Notes under the pieces: model-generated
Told to the model about the DNA's origin: nothing
Databases searched by the model: none
What the model saw: only the letters and a program-made list of their open reading frames with translations
Shown here: positions 26,269 through 35,084 of the stretch, piece by piece
How the letters are laid out: every line of letters begins with the position of its first letter
How positions within the stretch are numbered: position 1 is the stretch's first letter
Assembly (NCBI GenBank): GCA_945893365.1
Contig: CAMDED010000003.1
Coordinates: 62,001 to 126,000 of the forward strand
Reading direction: 5' to 3'
Source: Candidatus Sulfopaludibacter sp. SbA3
GTDB taxonomy: Bacteria; Acidobacteriota; Terriglobia; Bryobacterales; Bryobacteraceae
Length of the DNA: 64,000 nt
Made by a program: the position numbers and the translations under genes

Positions 26269-26343
26269 GGGACTCCTCCTCGTTTATACAGGAAACGGCA
26301 AGGGAAAAACCACCGCGGCATTGGGCGCGCTGATGCGGGCGCT
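26199..26343. repeat. Direct repeat, right copy, flanking the PadR-permease cassette
   Basis: Matches 22638-22783 in direct orientation over its whole length. Here the cobO side is complete and the pduX side is cut off. Differences are a few substitutions (for example GTGAACC/GCAAACC, GGGACTC/GGGGCTC, TACAGG/TACCGG) and a one-base length change near the end. Between the two copies lie ~3.4 kb with padR and the permease. Confidence 0.85.
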
Positions 26344-26776
26344 CGGTCACGGTCTGCGCACTTGCACCGTTCAGTTCCTGAAAGGCAAATGGAAAACCGG
26401 CGAACGAAACTTCGCCGAATCGCACGGACTTGAGTGGCACATGATGGGGCAGGGGTTCACTTGGGACAGCCGGGATGTGGATCGGGACAAGCAAATGGCG
26501 CGCGAGGCGTGGACGCTCGCGGCGGAGCGAATCTTGTCCGGGAGGTACGATTTAGTTATACTCGATGAGGTCTGTTACGCAATGCACTACGGGTATCTCA
26601 GTTGCGAGGAGGTGCTCGAAACATTGCGCCGCCGTCCGGAGGAATTGAACGTGATTCTAACCGGACGGAACGCTCCCGAGGCGCTGGTGGAAGCGGCCGA
26701 TCTTGTGACGGAGATGAGAGAAGTCAAGCATCCGTACAAGAAAGGCACGCCGGCGGCGAAGGGAATCGATTTTTGA
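26267..26776 (+). CDS. cobO: Cob(I)alamin adenosyltransferase, CobO/BtuR type
   Basis: A 169-residue enzyme that transfers the 5'-deoxyadenosyl group from ATP to cob(I)alamin or cobinamide. GNGKGKTTAALG is the P-loop, VQFLKGKWKTGE and GLEWHMMGQGFTW are CobO blocks, and YDLVILDEVCYAMHYGYL is the Walker-B-like strand. Length is typical of the short CobO form. The start codon is shared in a CATG with the divergent pduX fragment. The stop is immediately followed by the B12 riboswitch. Confidence 0.93.
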   Translation: MGLLLVYTGNGKGKTTAALGALMRALGHGLRTCTVQFLKGKWKTGERNFAESHGLEWHMMGQGFTWDSRDVDRDKQMAREAWTLAAERILSGRYDLVILDEVCYAMHYGYLSCEEVLETLRRRPEELNVILTGRNAPEALVEAADLVTEMREVKHPYKKGTPAAKGIDF

Positions 26777-26781
26777 AAACC

Positions 26782-26925
26782 GGGTGAGGAGCTAAGGGAA
26801 GGCGGTGAAAATCCGCCACTGCCCCGCAACTGTAAGCGGCATGCAATATGGCCGCGCGATCACTGCGAAAGCGGGAAGATCGCGCATCGAGGCCAGCCGT
26901 AAGTCAGGAGACCGGCTCCACGCCA
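26782..26925 (+). promoter_or_regulatory. Cobalamin riboswitch
   Basis: The conserved elements are present in order. AAGGGAAGGCGGTGAAAATC (from 26794) leads into CCGCCACTGCCCCGCAACTG, the B12-box core, then TAAGCGG, a variable helix, and AAGTCAGGAGACCGG at 26901-26915. It sits 16 bases after cobO and ~30 bases before the btuB ATG, so it should switch off btuB and probably the long downstream operon when adenosylcobalamin is plentiful. The GAGGGGG ribosome binding site of btuB, just beyond, is the likely target of sequestration. Confidence 0.93.
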
Positions 26926-26955
26926 AGCCAACAAAACGTTCCGAGGGGGAATGTA

Positions 26956-29166
26956 ATGATGCGAAAACGTGTATTCGTGTTTCTATTCGCCGCCGCGCTC
27001 CGCGGCGGTTTTCCAACGCTCGACGGCACCGTACTCGATCCAGCCGGCGGGCCTGTGCCCGGCGCAAGAGTCGCGTGCGGGGCGAAGTTTTCCGCGACCG
27101 GTCCCGACGGCCGGTTCACCGTTACCGGCATCGACGCCTGCGTGGCGGCGATTTCCGCGCAGGGTTTCGAGACGGCGAAGGCCGACCTGAAACAGGGCGA
27201 ACCGGCGACGATCCGGTTGACGGTTTCCCCGCTTGCGGAGCGCATCGTGGTCTCAGCCACGCGCCTTGAGACAACCGTGGAGGAAGCGGCGGTGTCGGCG
27301 AGCGTGGTCACTTCCGAGGACCTCGAACAACGTCAGAATCCGCTCGTGCTCGACGTGCTGCGCGAGTTGCCCGGATTGCATGTCGCGAAGTTCGGAAGGA
27401 ACGGAGGCTCCACGCAGGTATTTGCGCGCGGCGGGCAGCGCACCGGAACGCTGGTGCTGATCGACGGCGTGCCGGCGAACGACCCCGGCGGCGACCTGAA
27501 CTTCGCGCACCTGCTTTCCAGTTCCATCGACCGCATGGAAGTGGTGCGCGGACCGGAGAGCGCGCTCTTCGGAGCCGAGGCTTCGGCGGCTGTGATCCAA
27601 CTCTTCACGAAGCAAGGCCGCGCGGAGGACGCGCACCCTCACGGCGCCGTCTCCTACGAGCGGGGCAGTTTTCAGACGGACCGCTGGATTGCCAACGTCT
27701 CGGGCGGTTCGGGCGACCGGTTCGACTATGCGATCGGTACCGAACAATTCCACACGGTGAGCGAGTTTCCGAACGACTTCTACCGCAACACCACGGGAAG
27801 CGCGTCGTTGGGATACCGGATCTCCTCCGCAACGCAACTCCGGGCGACGCTGCGGAGTTTCGATTCCACCGTCGGCGTGCCGAACCGCACCGCCTACAAT
27901 GTGTTTGATTTCGACGCCAAGCGGCGGAATCGCGATTACGTCGCCGGATTCAAGGTGGACGACGTGCGAGGACGCAACTACTCTCAGCGGGCATCGTTCT
28001 CTTTTCACAAGCTGCGCGACACCTTCGACGATCACGTCCGGGACGGCCCCTATACGGTGGCGGGCCTTGTCACCGGCACGTCGCAAGTGCGCCTCGTGGA
28101 GCTGATCGACCCGAGGCGTCTTCCGCTGGCTCCGGCCGAAATCCCGCCGGGCGCGCGTCTGGCCACGCGCACCAACATCTTCTTGACGCCCGCTTCATCC
28201 TTGAGTGTGACGTCGCGGGAGCGCTTCGCCTACCAGGGCACGGCTTCGCACGCCAATGGTGCGGCGGTTTTCGGCTACGAATATGAACGGAAAGGCGGCT
28301 CCATTTCGGGCCGCGACGTGGACCGCGATAACCACGGATTGTTCGTTCACAAACAGCACACGCTCCTCGGCCGCGTGTTTCTTTCCGGCGGAGCGCGCCT
28401 GGAACGGAATGCGACGTTCGGCACGAAGTTCACGCCGCGCGTTGCGGTAAGCGTGCGCGCGCTCTCGAACACGTTTCTCCGCGTGAGCGCCGGCCGCGGA
28501 ATCACGGAGCCAAGTCTGCTTCAGGGTTACGCGCGGGAATCCACCTTCATCGGCAACCCCGCGTTGCGGCCCGAGAAGACCGTGTCCTACGAAGCGGGCG
28601 TCGTGCAAACGTGGCTCGGCAAGCGGGTGCGGACGGAGGTGTCGGTCTTCCAGAACAAATTTACGGATCTGATTGTGTTCCTGTCCGTGCCCGGCCAGAT
28701 CGTTTCCACGTGGAACAACGTCGAAGCCAGCCGCGCGCGGGGAGTCGAGTTTTCGAGCGAAGCGAAGCTGATGCGCCACGTCACCGTCTCGGGCAACTAC
28801 ACGCTGCTCGCGACGCGCATTATTACCTCGAATTCCCCCGCGAGCCCGGTTACCGGCGTGGGTCAGGAGCTGCTGCGAAGGCCCCGTCATTCGGGCGCGG
28901 CGTCGCTCTCGGTGGCTCCACGGAGGTGGTTTTTCCAGGCCGGCGCGGTCTTCATGGGAGAGCGTCAGGATATGGACGGCGCCGGGTTGGGACTGACGCG
29001 CAATCCGGGCTATCAGACCCTCTACGCGGGCGGATCGTTCCGCCTCAACGCCCACGTAAGCCCAATGATTCGAGCTGAGAATGTGCTCAACAGCCGCTAC
29101 CAGGAGGTGTTCGGATACAGTTCGCTGTCGCGTTCGATCCGGGGAGGAGTGCGCCTCGCCTGGTAG
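26956..29166 (+). CDS. btuB: BtuB-like TonB-dependent corrinoid receptor
   Basis: A 736-residue outer-membrane transporter: a signal peptide (RKRVFVFLFAAALRGG), a carboxypeptidase-regulatory-like domain (about 20-90), a TonB-box-like ERIVVSATR, the plug (VLDVLRELPGLHV, RTGTLVLIDGVPANDP, MEVVRGPESALFGAEA) and a 22-strand-type barrel ending RGGVRLAW. Substrate assignment to cobalamin rests on the riboswitch directly upstream and the cobalamin genes downstream. ATG 26956 is chosen for its spacing from GAGGGGG; the longer open frame would run through the riboswitch. Confidence 0.88.
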   Translation: MMRKRVFVFLFAAALRGGFPTLDGTVLDPAGGPVPGARVACGAKFSATGPDGRFTVTGIDACVAAISAQGFETAKADLKQGEPATIRLTVSPLAERIVVSATRLETTVEEAAVSASVVTSEDLEQRQNPLVLDVLRELPGLHVAKFGRNGGSTQVFARGGQRTGTLVLIDGVPANDPGGDLNFAHLLSSSIDRMEVVRGPESALFGAEASAAVIQLFTKQGRAEDAHPHGAVSYERGSFQTDRWIANVSGGSGDRFDYAIGTEQFHTVSEFPNDFYRNTTGSASLGYRISSATQLRATLRSFDSTVGVPNRTAYNVFDFDAKRRNRDYVAGFKVDDVRGRNYSQRASFSFHKLRDTFDDHVRDGPYTVAGLVTGTSQVRLVELIDPRRLPLAPAEIPPGARLATRTNIFLTPASSLSVTSRERFAYQGTASHANGAAVFGYEYERKGGSISGRDVDRDNHGLFVHKQHTLLGRVFLSGGARLERNATFGTKFTPRVAVSVRALSNTFLRVSAGRGITEPSLLQGYARESTFIGNPALRPEKTVSYEAGVVQTWLGKRVRTEVSVFQNKFTDLIVFLSVPGQIVSTWNNVEASRARGVEFSSEAKLMRHVTVSGNYTLLATRIITSNSPASPVTGVGQELLRRPRHSGAASLSVAPRRWFFQAGAVFMGERQDMDGAGLGLTRNPGYQTLYAGGSFRLNAHVSPMIRAENVLNSRYQEVFGYSSLSRSIRGGVRLAW

Positions 29167-29178
29167 CGGGCCACACTC

Positions 29179-30576
29179 ATGTCAGCGAAGTCCATCATGG
29201 TGGCGGGCACGGCGTCTCATGCCGGCAAAAGCTGGTTTGCGACGGCGATATGCCGCTATCTTCGGAGGCGCGGCGTCAGGGTCGCGCCTTTCAAAGCGCA
29301 GAACATGTCGAACAACTCGTACCCGTGCAAAGAGGGCGGTGAGATCGGACGGGCGCAGGTGGCGCAGGCGGAGGCGTGCGGGCTCGAGCCCTCGGCCAGC
29401 ATGAATCCGATCCTGCTCAAGCCGAATTCCGCGACGGGCAGCCAGGTGATTGTGGATGGAAAAGTGTGGCGCACGCTCAGCGGGCGCGAATATTACGAGC
29501 ACTTCGAATACCTGAACGGGCGCGTGATGGCGGCGTACGAGAGGCTCGCCGCCGAGTACGAGTACATTGTGATGGAAGGCGCGGGCAGCGTCACGGAGAT
29601 GAACCTGAAGCGCACGGACCTTGTGAATCTGGGCCTCGCGCGGCGCGTGGGCGCGCCGGCGCTGCTGGTGGCGGATATCGATCGCGGCGGAGTCTTCGCG
29701 TCGCTCGTGGGCACGTTCGCGCTACTCGAACCCGCCGAATCGAACCTGGTGCGGTCGTTCGCGATCAACCGCTTTCGCGGAGACGCCTCGCTGTTTGAAG
29801 ACGGCGTGGAATTCATCGAAGACAAGATCGGCAGGAAATGTTTGGGCGTATTCCCGCACGCGCCCGACATCCACCTCGACGCGGAAGACAGCGTATCGCT
29901 CGACGCCGCGACTCGGGGAAACGGCCAAGTCGCGATTTTGCGGTTTCCGCGCGTTTCGAATATCACGGATTTCTCGGCCGTCAGAGGCGCGGTGTGGATC
30001 GACCGGCCAGCCGGGCGCCAGTTCGAAACGGTGATTCTGCCGGGCAGCAAGAACGTTATCGGAGATCTGGAATGGATGCGGTCGCGGGGTCTCGACCGCT
30101 GGCTGCTCGCGCAGCATGCGGCGGGCGCTCGCCTGATCGGCGTGTGCGGCGGCTACCAGATGCTGGGCGAGCGCATCGACGATCCGTACCAGGTGGAATC
30201 CGCGGCCGGCAGCGCGGCGGGCCTGGGGTTGCTGCCGGTGACCACGACGCTCGAGACGGAGAAGACGACGCGAGTAACGGAAGCGGAGACGCCGGGCGGA
30301 CGGCGATTCACCGCCTACGAGATCCACGTGGGCAGAACTGTGACGCCGAACGGAGCCGAGCCGTTCGCATTTGCCGGCCGGGAACCGGAGGGCATCCGGC
30401 ACGGCCGTGTAATGGGCACGTATCTCCATGGGGCGTTCGAGGACCCGGCGGTGCGCCAGGAATTGCTCGGTGAAGGATGCGTGGACCGGGAGTCGAAGGA
30501 CGCCATGTACGACCGGCTCGCGGACTGGTTCGAGCGGAATGGCGACATGCGGCGCTTTGAAGAGTTATACCTATGA
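29179..30576 (+). CDS. cobQ: Cobyric acid synthase
   Basis: 465 residues. It amidates the b, d, e and g side chains of adenosylcobyrinic acid a,c-diamide using glutamine and ATP. The N-terminal dethiobiotin-synthetase-like ATPase domain shows VAGTASHAGKSW (P-loop), FKAQNMSNNSYP and EGAGSVTEMNLK. The C-terminal type I glutamine amidotransferase domain shows GVCGGYQMLG with its nucleophilic Cys and GTYLHGAFED with the His. All motifs are intact. This acts before the nucleotide loop is added; since no ring-building genes are here, it probably works on imported incomplete corrinoids or with genes elsewhere. Confidence 0.94.
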   Translation: MSAKSIMVAGTASHAGKSWFATAICRYLRRRGVRVAPFKAQNMSNNSYPCKEGGEIGRAQVAQAEACGLEPSASMNPILLKPNSATGSQVIVDGKVWRTLSGREYYEHFEYLNGRVMAAYERLAAEYEYIVMEGAGSVTEMNLKRTDLVNLGLARRVGAPALLVADIDRGGVFASLVGTFALLEPAESNLVRSFAINRFRGDASLFEDGVEFIEDKIGRKCLGVFPHAPDIHLDAEDSVSLDAATRGNGQVAILRFPRVSNITDFSAVRGAVWIDRPAGRQFETVILPGSKNVIGDLEWMRSRGLDRWLLAQHAAGARLIGVCGGYQMLGERIDDPYQVESAAGSAAGLGLLPVTTTLETEKTTRVTEAETPGGRRFTAYEIHVGRTVTPNGAEPFAFAGREPEGIRHGRVMGTYLHGAFEDPAVRQELLGEGCVDRESKDAMYDRLADWFERNGDMRRFEELYL

Positions 30577-30592
30577 GCGCGGAATTGTATTT

Positions 30593-31498
30593 ATGAGCGT
30601 CACACCGCTTGAAGTGCTGGCGGGCGTGGCGCTCGACCTTACGCTCGGCGATCCGCGGTGGCTGCCGCATCCGGTTCGAGGATTCGGCTGGTGCGTCGAG
30701 CGGCTGGAAGCGGCGTGGCGCAGGACGGGTCTCCCGCTCCGTCTGGCAGGGTCGCTGTTCTGGATTTCGGCGGTCGGGCTCTCGACCGCGGCTGTGTGGG
30801 CGACTCTGCCGTACGCAAACATTTACTGGATCTGGGCACTGCTTGCCGTACGGGATCTGGATGTGGAGGCAAGCCTTGTTCTGCGCCAGATCGATGGCGG
30901 CGACATCGCAGGCGCGCGCGAGATGCTGGCGCGGATTGTGGGCCGCGACACCGCAAATCTGGATGAGGCGGAGATCATCCGAGCCGCGGTTGAAACCGTT
31001 GCCGAGAACTTGAGCGACGCCGTGGTCGCGCCGCTGTTTTACCTGGCGATTGCGGGGCCCGCGGGGATGGCCGCGTACAAAGCGATCAACACGCTCGACA
31101 GCATGTGCGGCTATCGCAACGAACGCTACCGTCTGTTCGGCTGGGCGCCGGCGCGCATGGACGACGCGGCGAATTTCATTCCCGCCCGTCTCACAGCCGT
31201 GCTCGTTTGGATCTGCGCCCTGCTGCCCGGGTACGGCTTCCGGAGGTCCGTGCGCGTGACGCTGCGCGACGGAGGCTCGCAAGCGAGCCCGAATGCCGGT
31301 TATCCCGAAGCGGCGGTCGCGGGCGCGCTGGGAGTGCGCTTGGGCGGCCTGAACTACTACGGCGGGACGGCGCACGAGAAAGCGTTCATGGGCGATCCGG
31401 TGAAACCTTTGAGCACGGTTTCTTTCGAAGGGGCTCGGCGGATTCTGTATGCCGCCTCAGCCCTGATGGTGGTTGCGGTGTGCGGAGTCGTCGCTTGA
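30593..31498 (+). CDS. cbiB: Adenosylcobinamide-phosphate synthase
   Basis: A 301-residue membrane protein attaching aminopropanol (phosphate) to cobyric acid. LDLTLGDPRWLPHPVRGFGW is the conserved N-terminus. RDTANLDEAEIIRAAVETVAEN and DAVVAPLFYLAIAGPAG are the CbiB/CobD_Cbib core, YKAINTLDSMCGYRNERY and SPNAGYPEAAVAGALGVRLG complete it. Four or five hydrophobic helices are interspersed. The ATG at 30593 gives the family N-terminus. It follows cobQ by 16 bp and overlaps the next gene in TTGA. Confidence 0.93.
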   Translation: MSVTPLEVLAGVALDLTLGDPRWLPHPVRGFGWCVERLEAAWRRTGLPLRLAGSLFWISAVGLSTAAVWATLPYANIYWIWALLAVRDLDVEASLVLRQIDGGDIAGAREMLARIVGRDTANLDEAEIIRAAVETVAENLSDAVVAPLFYLAIAGPAGMAAYKAINTLDSMCGYRNERYRLFGWAPARMDDAANFIPARLTAVLVWICALLPGYGFRRSVRVTLRDGGSQASPNAGYPEAAVAGALGVRLGGLNYYGGTAHEKAFMGDPVKPLSTVSFEGARRILYAASALMVVAVCGVVA

Positions 31499-32499
31499 AC
31501 CTCGCGCACGGCGGCAACTTATTTGAGATCTGCCGCGAGCGCGGGTGGGATTGGAGGGAGGTGCTCGATCTGAGCGCGAGCATCAATCCCCTTGGCCCCG
31601 CGCCCGGCGTTTGGGATGCCATCCGGGGCGCTCTCGACCGCGTGGTTCACTATCCGGAGAAGCACGCTCCGCTTCTCGCCGCGAGCCTCGCGGACCGATG
31701 GGGTGTGAGCGGCTCCCAGGTGCTGGTGGGAAACGGCGCGACCGAGCTGATCCACTTCGCCGCGCGCGCGTGGCCGCACGAGGATGTATCGCTGATCGCT
31801 CCGGCGTTCTCCGAATACCATCGGGCGTGGCCGCGGGCTTCGTTGTGCAGCTTCGATCGCATATCCGGCGCCGGCTTGGTGGCGCTCGCACAGCCGAGCA
31901 ATCCGACCGGCCAGGCGATCGCATTCGAGATTTTGCGCGACTGGCTTCTCGGATCCGAGCGACCCGTTCTCATCGACGAATCGTTCATCGAATTCGCCAA
32001 CATGCCGTCCGCGGTATCGCTCGCCTCCCGCCGTCCGAACCTTCTGGTCCTGCGCTCGATGACGAAGTTCTACGCGCTGCCGGGCCTTCGGATCGGCGCG
32101 ATGGTGGGGCATCCCGATCTGATGGGCCGCCTTCGCGAGCAGCGGGAACCGTGGCAGGTGAACGTGCTGGCGGAGGCGGCCGCGCTTGCCGCCCTGGCCG
32201 ATACGGACCACGCGGAAAGGTCCGTCCAGTTGATTGCGCGTGAGCGCATCTGGTTTTGGAAGCGGCTTTGGAAGCTTCCCGGACTGAAGCCGGTGCATAG
32301 TTCGGCGAACTTTTTTCTGGTTCACCTGGACCGCCCCGCGGCAGAGCTGTGCCGGTTCTTTCTCGAGCGCAAAGCGATCTTGCGCGATTGCACCGGTTGG
32401 CCGGGCGTCGATGGGGAAGCCGTGCGCTTTGCGATTCGGACGCGCGAAGAGAACGAGCGAACGCTCGGCCTGTTCAAGGAGTTCTTATGTACAAACTAG
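31495..32499 (+). CDS. cobD: Threonine-phosphate decarboxylase
   Basis: 334 residues of a class I/II aminotransferase fold. It decarboxylates Thr-O-3-phosphate to (R)-1-amino-2-propanol phosphate for CbiB. LAHGGNLFEICRERG and DLSASINPLGP are typical CobD openings, LVGNGATELIHFAA and QPSNPTGQ bind cofactor and substrate, and LRSMTKFYALPGLRIG carries the PLP lysine. The TTG start overlaps the cbiB stop. Together with the PduX-like kinase at 22 kb this gives the whole aminopropanol arm. Confidence 0.9.
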   Translation: MNLAHGGNLFEICRERGWDWREVLDLSASINPLGPAPGVWDAIRGALDRVVHYPEKHAPLLAASLADRWGVSGSQVLVGNGATELIHFAARAWPHEDVSLIAPAFSEYHRAWPRASLCSFDRISGAGLVALAQPSNPTGQAIAFEILRDWLLGSERPVLIDESFIEFANMPSAVSLASRRPNLLVLRSMTKFYALPGLRIGAMVGHPDLMGRLREQREPWQVNVLAEAAALAALADTDHAERSVQLIARERIWFWKRLWKLPGLKPVHSSANFFLVHLDRPAAELCRFFLERKAILRDCTGWPGVDGEAVRFAIRTREENERTLGLFKEFLCTN

Positions 32500-33338
32500 T
32501 CTTACTCGCTCTGCCATTACTGATGCTGCGGGCGGCCTCGCCGCAGCGGATTGTCTCAACCGCGCCGAGCGTAACGGAGATGCTCTACGCGCTCGGCGCG
32601 GGAGACCGCGTAGTGGGGGTTACCACGTACTGTCACTATCCGCCGGAAGCGGCGTTGAAACCGAAGATCGGCACCTACATCAGGCCCGACGTCGAGACGA
32701 TCCTCAGCTTGAGGCCCGATTTGGTGGTGGCGCAGAAAGCGACCGGCAATCCGTCCGATCGTCTCGGCTCACTCAAGTTGAACACGCTGATGGTGGACCA
32801 TGACACGATTCCGGGAATCTTTCAATCCATCGAATCGATCGGGCGCGCCGTGGGGGCTGAGGCGCGCGCCGCCGCGCTGGTGCGAAACATACGCGCCGAG
32901 CTCGACTCCGTGCGCGCGCGCACCGGCGCGCTGCCGCGACGCCGCGTCGTGTTCGTGGTGGGACGCACGCCGGGCAGGCTTGAGAATGTAATCGCCGTCG
33001 GGAAATCGTCTTACCTCAGCGACGTGATGGAGATCGCTGGCGGCGCGAACGTCTTTCGCGATTCGATCGCCGCGTATCCGAAAGTGTCTCTTGAAGAATT
33101 GCTGTCGCGGAATCCCGAAGTGATTGTCGACATGGGCGAGATGGCGGAGACCATCGGCGTAAGCGACGAGCGGAAGCGCGCCGTGGTGGCGCTCTGGCAA
33201 CGCTACCCGATTCTCACCGCGGTGAAGCAGGGACGCGTGTACGCGGTGGCGTCGGACATCTTCGTCGTTCCAGGACCGCGCGTCGTCGAGGCCGTGAAAG
33301 CCTTCGCGAAGATGCTGCATCCGGAGGCGGGCTTCTGA
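32487..33338 (+). CDS. btuF: Corrinoid ABC transporter substrate-binding protein
   Basis: 283 residues. A short signal peptide (MYKLVLLALPLLMLRAASP) is followed by a periplasmic-binding fold of the BtuF/FepB class: RIVSTAPSVTEMLYALGAGD, GVTTYCHYPPEA, IGTYIRPDVETILSLRPDLV, FVVGRTPGRL and the long interlobe helix. Its place in the B12 operon supports cobalamin as ligand. AAGGAG lies ~7 bases before the ATG, which is 13 bp inside the end of cobD. No lipobox Cys is evident in the signal peptide, so it may be soluble and periplasmic. Confidence 0.88.
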   Translation: MYKLVLLALPLLMLRAASPQRIVSTAPSVTEMLYALGAGDRVVGVTTYCHYPPEAALKPKIGTYIRPDVETILSLRPDLVVAQKATGNPSDRLGSLKLNTLMVDHDTIPGIFQSIESIGRAVGAEARAAALVRNIRAELDSVRARTGALPRRRVVFVVGRTPGRLENVIAVGKSSYLSDVMEIAGGANVFRDSIAAYPKVSLEELLSRNPEVIVDMGEMAETIGVSDERKRAVVALWQRYPILTAVKQGRVYAVASDIFVVPGPRVVEAVKAFAKMLHPEAGF

Positions 33339-33352
33339 CATCCGGTTTCCAT

Positions 33353-34105
33353 TTGCGGGATGCCGGCATTCGCTTCGGCGGCGTTGAGATTCTGAGCGGC
33401 GTGTCGCTCGACTTCGATGCAGCGGGTCTGACGGCAATCGTGGGACCGAACGGCGCGGGGAAATCGACGCTGCTCTCCATCCTCGCCGGGCTGCGAAGCG
33501 GGTACACGGGCGAGTGCCGGTACAAGGGCAGGGAAGTGAGCGCGTGGAAGCGCCGCGCCTTCGCGAGGGAAGTCTCGTTCGTGCCACAGAGTCTGCAACT
33601 CGAGTTTCCGTTTACCGCGGAGCAAGTCGTGTTCATGGGCCGCACGCCCTTCTGCGACGGCCTGTTTGAATCGCCCGAAGACGCGATCGAGGTGGAGCGT
33701 GCGATGGCAATCACGGACACGCTTCGGTTCCGCCACCGCGATTTTGGGACGCTCAGCGGCGGAGAGCGTCAGCGCGTGGTGCTTGCCGGAGCGCTCGCTC
33801 AGCGGCCGCGGACGCTGCTTCTGGATGAGCCGGCGACGTTTCTCGACTTGAAGCATCAGGTGGAAATATACAGGCTGCTGCGCAATCTTTGCCGCGAAGG
33901 CCTATTAGCTTTGGTGGTGACGCATGACATCAATCTGGCCGCGGCGTTCGCCGACCGCGTCGTGATGCTCGCGAACGGACGGGTGGTGGCGGATGGGCCG
34001 GTGCAATCGACGCTGACGCGCGCGTCGATTTCCGAGGTGTTTGGGTTGTACGTGGAAATGCACGAAGGGCGCGACGGGCGTCCGTGGATTCTCTATGGCG
34101 GTTAA
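33353..34105 (+). CDS. btuD: Corrinoid ABC transporter ATPase
   Basis: About 250 residues of a FecE/BtuD-type ATPase. IVGPNGAGKSTLLS is Walker A, FVPQSL the Q-loop, GTLSGGERQRVVLAGAL the signature, TLLLDEPATFLDLKHQ Walker B plus D-loop, and VVTHDINLAAAFADRV the H-loop. The start is uncertain: TTG at 33353 gives a compact N-terminus, but the frame is also open for six more codons (from 33335) and no clear ribosome binding site decides. It overlaps btuC by 11 bp. Confidence 0.92.
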   Translation: MRDAGIRFGGVEILSGVSLDFDAAGLTAIVGPNGAGKSTLLSILAGLRSGYTGECRYKGREVSAWKRRAFAREVSFVPQSLQLEFPFTAEQVVFMGRTPFCDGLFESPEDAIEVERAMAITDTLRFRHRDFGTLSGGERQRVVLAGALAQRPRTLLLDEPATFLDLKHQVEIYRLLRNLCREGLLALVVTHDINLAAAFADRVVMLANGRVVADGPVQSTLTRASISEVFGLYVEMHEGRDGRPWILYGG

Positions 34106-35084
34106 GTACTCGACCGCGCTTGCGGGATCGGCCGCCTTGCTGGGCGCGGTGTTGTGCACGATGCCATTCCTCGGTTCGACAAGCATTCATTTCGGCCGCG
34201 CCTTTGCAGGCATTTCTCCCGACAAAGAGATCTTTCTCTATGCCCGATTGCCGCGGGTGCTGCTCTCGGGGATCGCCGGCGGCGGACTGGCTGTGGCGGG
34301 CGTGTTGTTTCAGGCGCTGGTCCGCGATGCGCTGGCGACGCCTTTCACGCTGGGCATCTCGAGCGGCAGCGCGCTCGGCGCGGTGATGGCGATCTGCTTC
34401 GGGTGGAGCGCGGCCACGAGCTTCCCCGTGGTTTGGATGGCCGCGTTTGCCGGCGCGTCGGTGACGGTGCTGCTCGTGATGTGGCTCGCCGCCGTTGGCA
34501 GACGCATGTCGTCGTTCACGCTGCTGCTCTCCGGCGTCACGATCAACAGCATCTGTCTCGCGTTGATTTTGTTCCTGCACTATCTGGCGAATTTCGGCCA
34601 GTCCTTCGCGATCGTGCGCTGGCTCGTGGGCGGCATCGACACGGTGGAATATTCCACTTTGGCTTGGCTCGCGGCCGTGATGGCGCCCGCCGTATTTTAC
34701 GTCTGCCTTCGCGGGCGCGACTGGAACCTCCTTTCAGTGGGCGAGGACTGGGCGGCGGCTCGCGGCGTTTCGGTGTCGCGCCTGATACTGACGGGTTATT
34801 TGTTGGGGTCCCTGATTACCGGCTCCGTCACGGCGCTCACGGGGCCCATTGGCTTTGTCGGGCTGATTGTGCCGCACGCGCTGCGGACAAGGCTCGGGGC
34901 GGACCATCGCATCCTTCTGCCGTGCTCGTTCTTCGTAGGGGCGGCGTTTCTGGCGATTTGCGATACGATTGCGCGGATCGTCATCGCTCCCACGGAAGTG
35001 CCGGTGGGCGTGATCACGGCGTTGATCGGCGGACCGTTCTTCATCTGGCTGCTGCGGTCTAAGAGGAAAAGCCTGTGGTTGTAG
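34095..35084 (+). CDS. btuC: Corrinoid ABC transporter permease (FecCD family)
   Basis: A 329-residue inner-membrane permease with about ten hydrophobic helices. LPRVLLSGIAGGGLAVAGVL with FQALVRDALATPFTLGISSG is the FecCD/BtuC hallmark, and GPIGFVGLIVPHALRTRLGADHR near the C-terminus is the conserved cytoplasmic coupling region that meets the ATPase. EVPVGVITALIGGPFFIWLL ends the protein as in BtuC. It overlaps genes on both sides, so btuF-D-C are made together. Confidence 0.93.
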   Translation: MAVKYSTALAGSAALLGAVLCTMPFLGSTSIHFGRAFAGISPDKEIFLYARLPRVLLSGIAGGGLAVAGVLFQALVRDALATPFTLGISSGSALGAVMAICFGWSAATSFPVVWMAAFAGASVTVLLVMWLAAVGRRMSSFTLLLSGVTINSICLALILFLHYLANFGQSFAIVRWLVGGIDTVEYSTLAWLAAVMAPAVFYVCLRGRDWNLLSVGEDWAAARGVSVSRLILTGYLLGSLITGSVTALTGPIGFVGLIVPHALRTRLGADHRILLPCSFFVGAAFLAICDTIARIVIAPTEVPVGVITALIGGPFFIWLLRSKRKSLWL

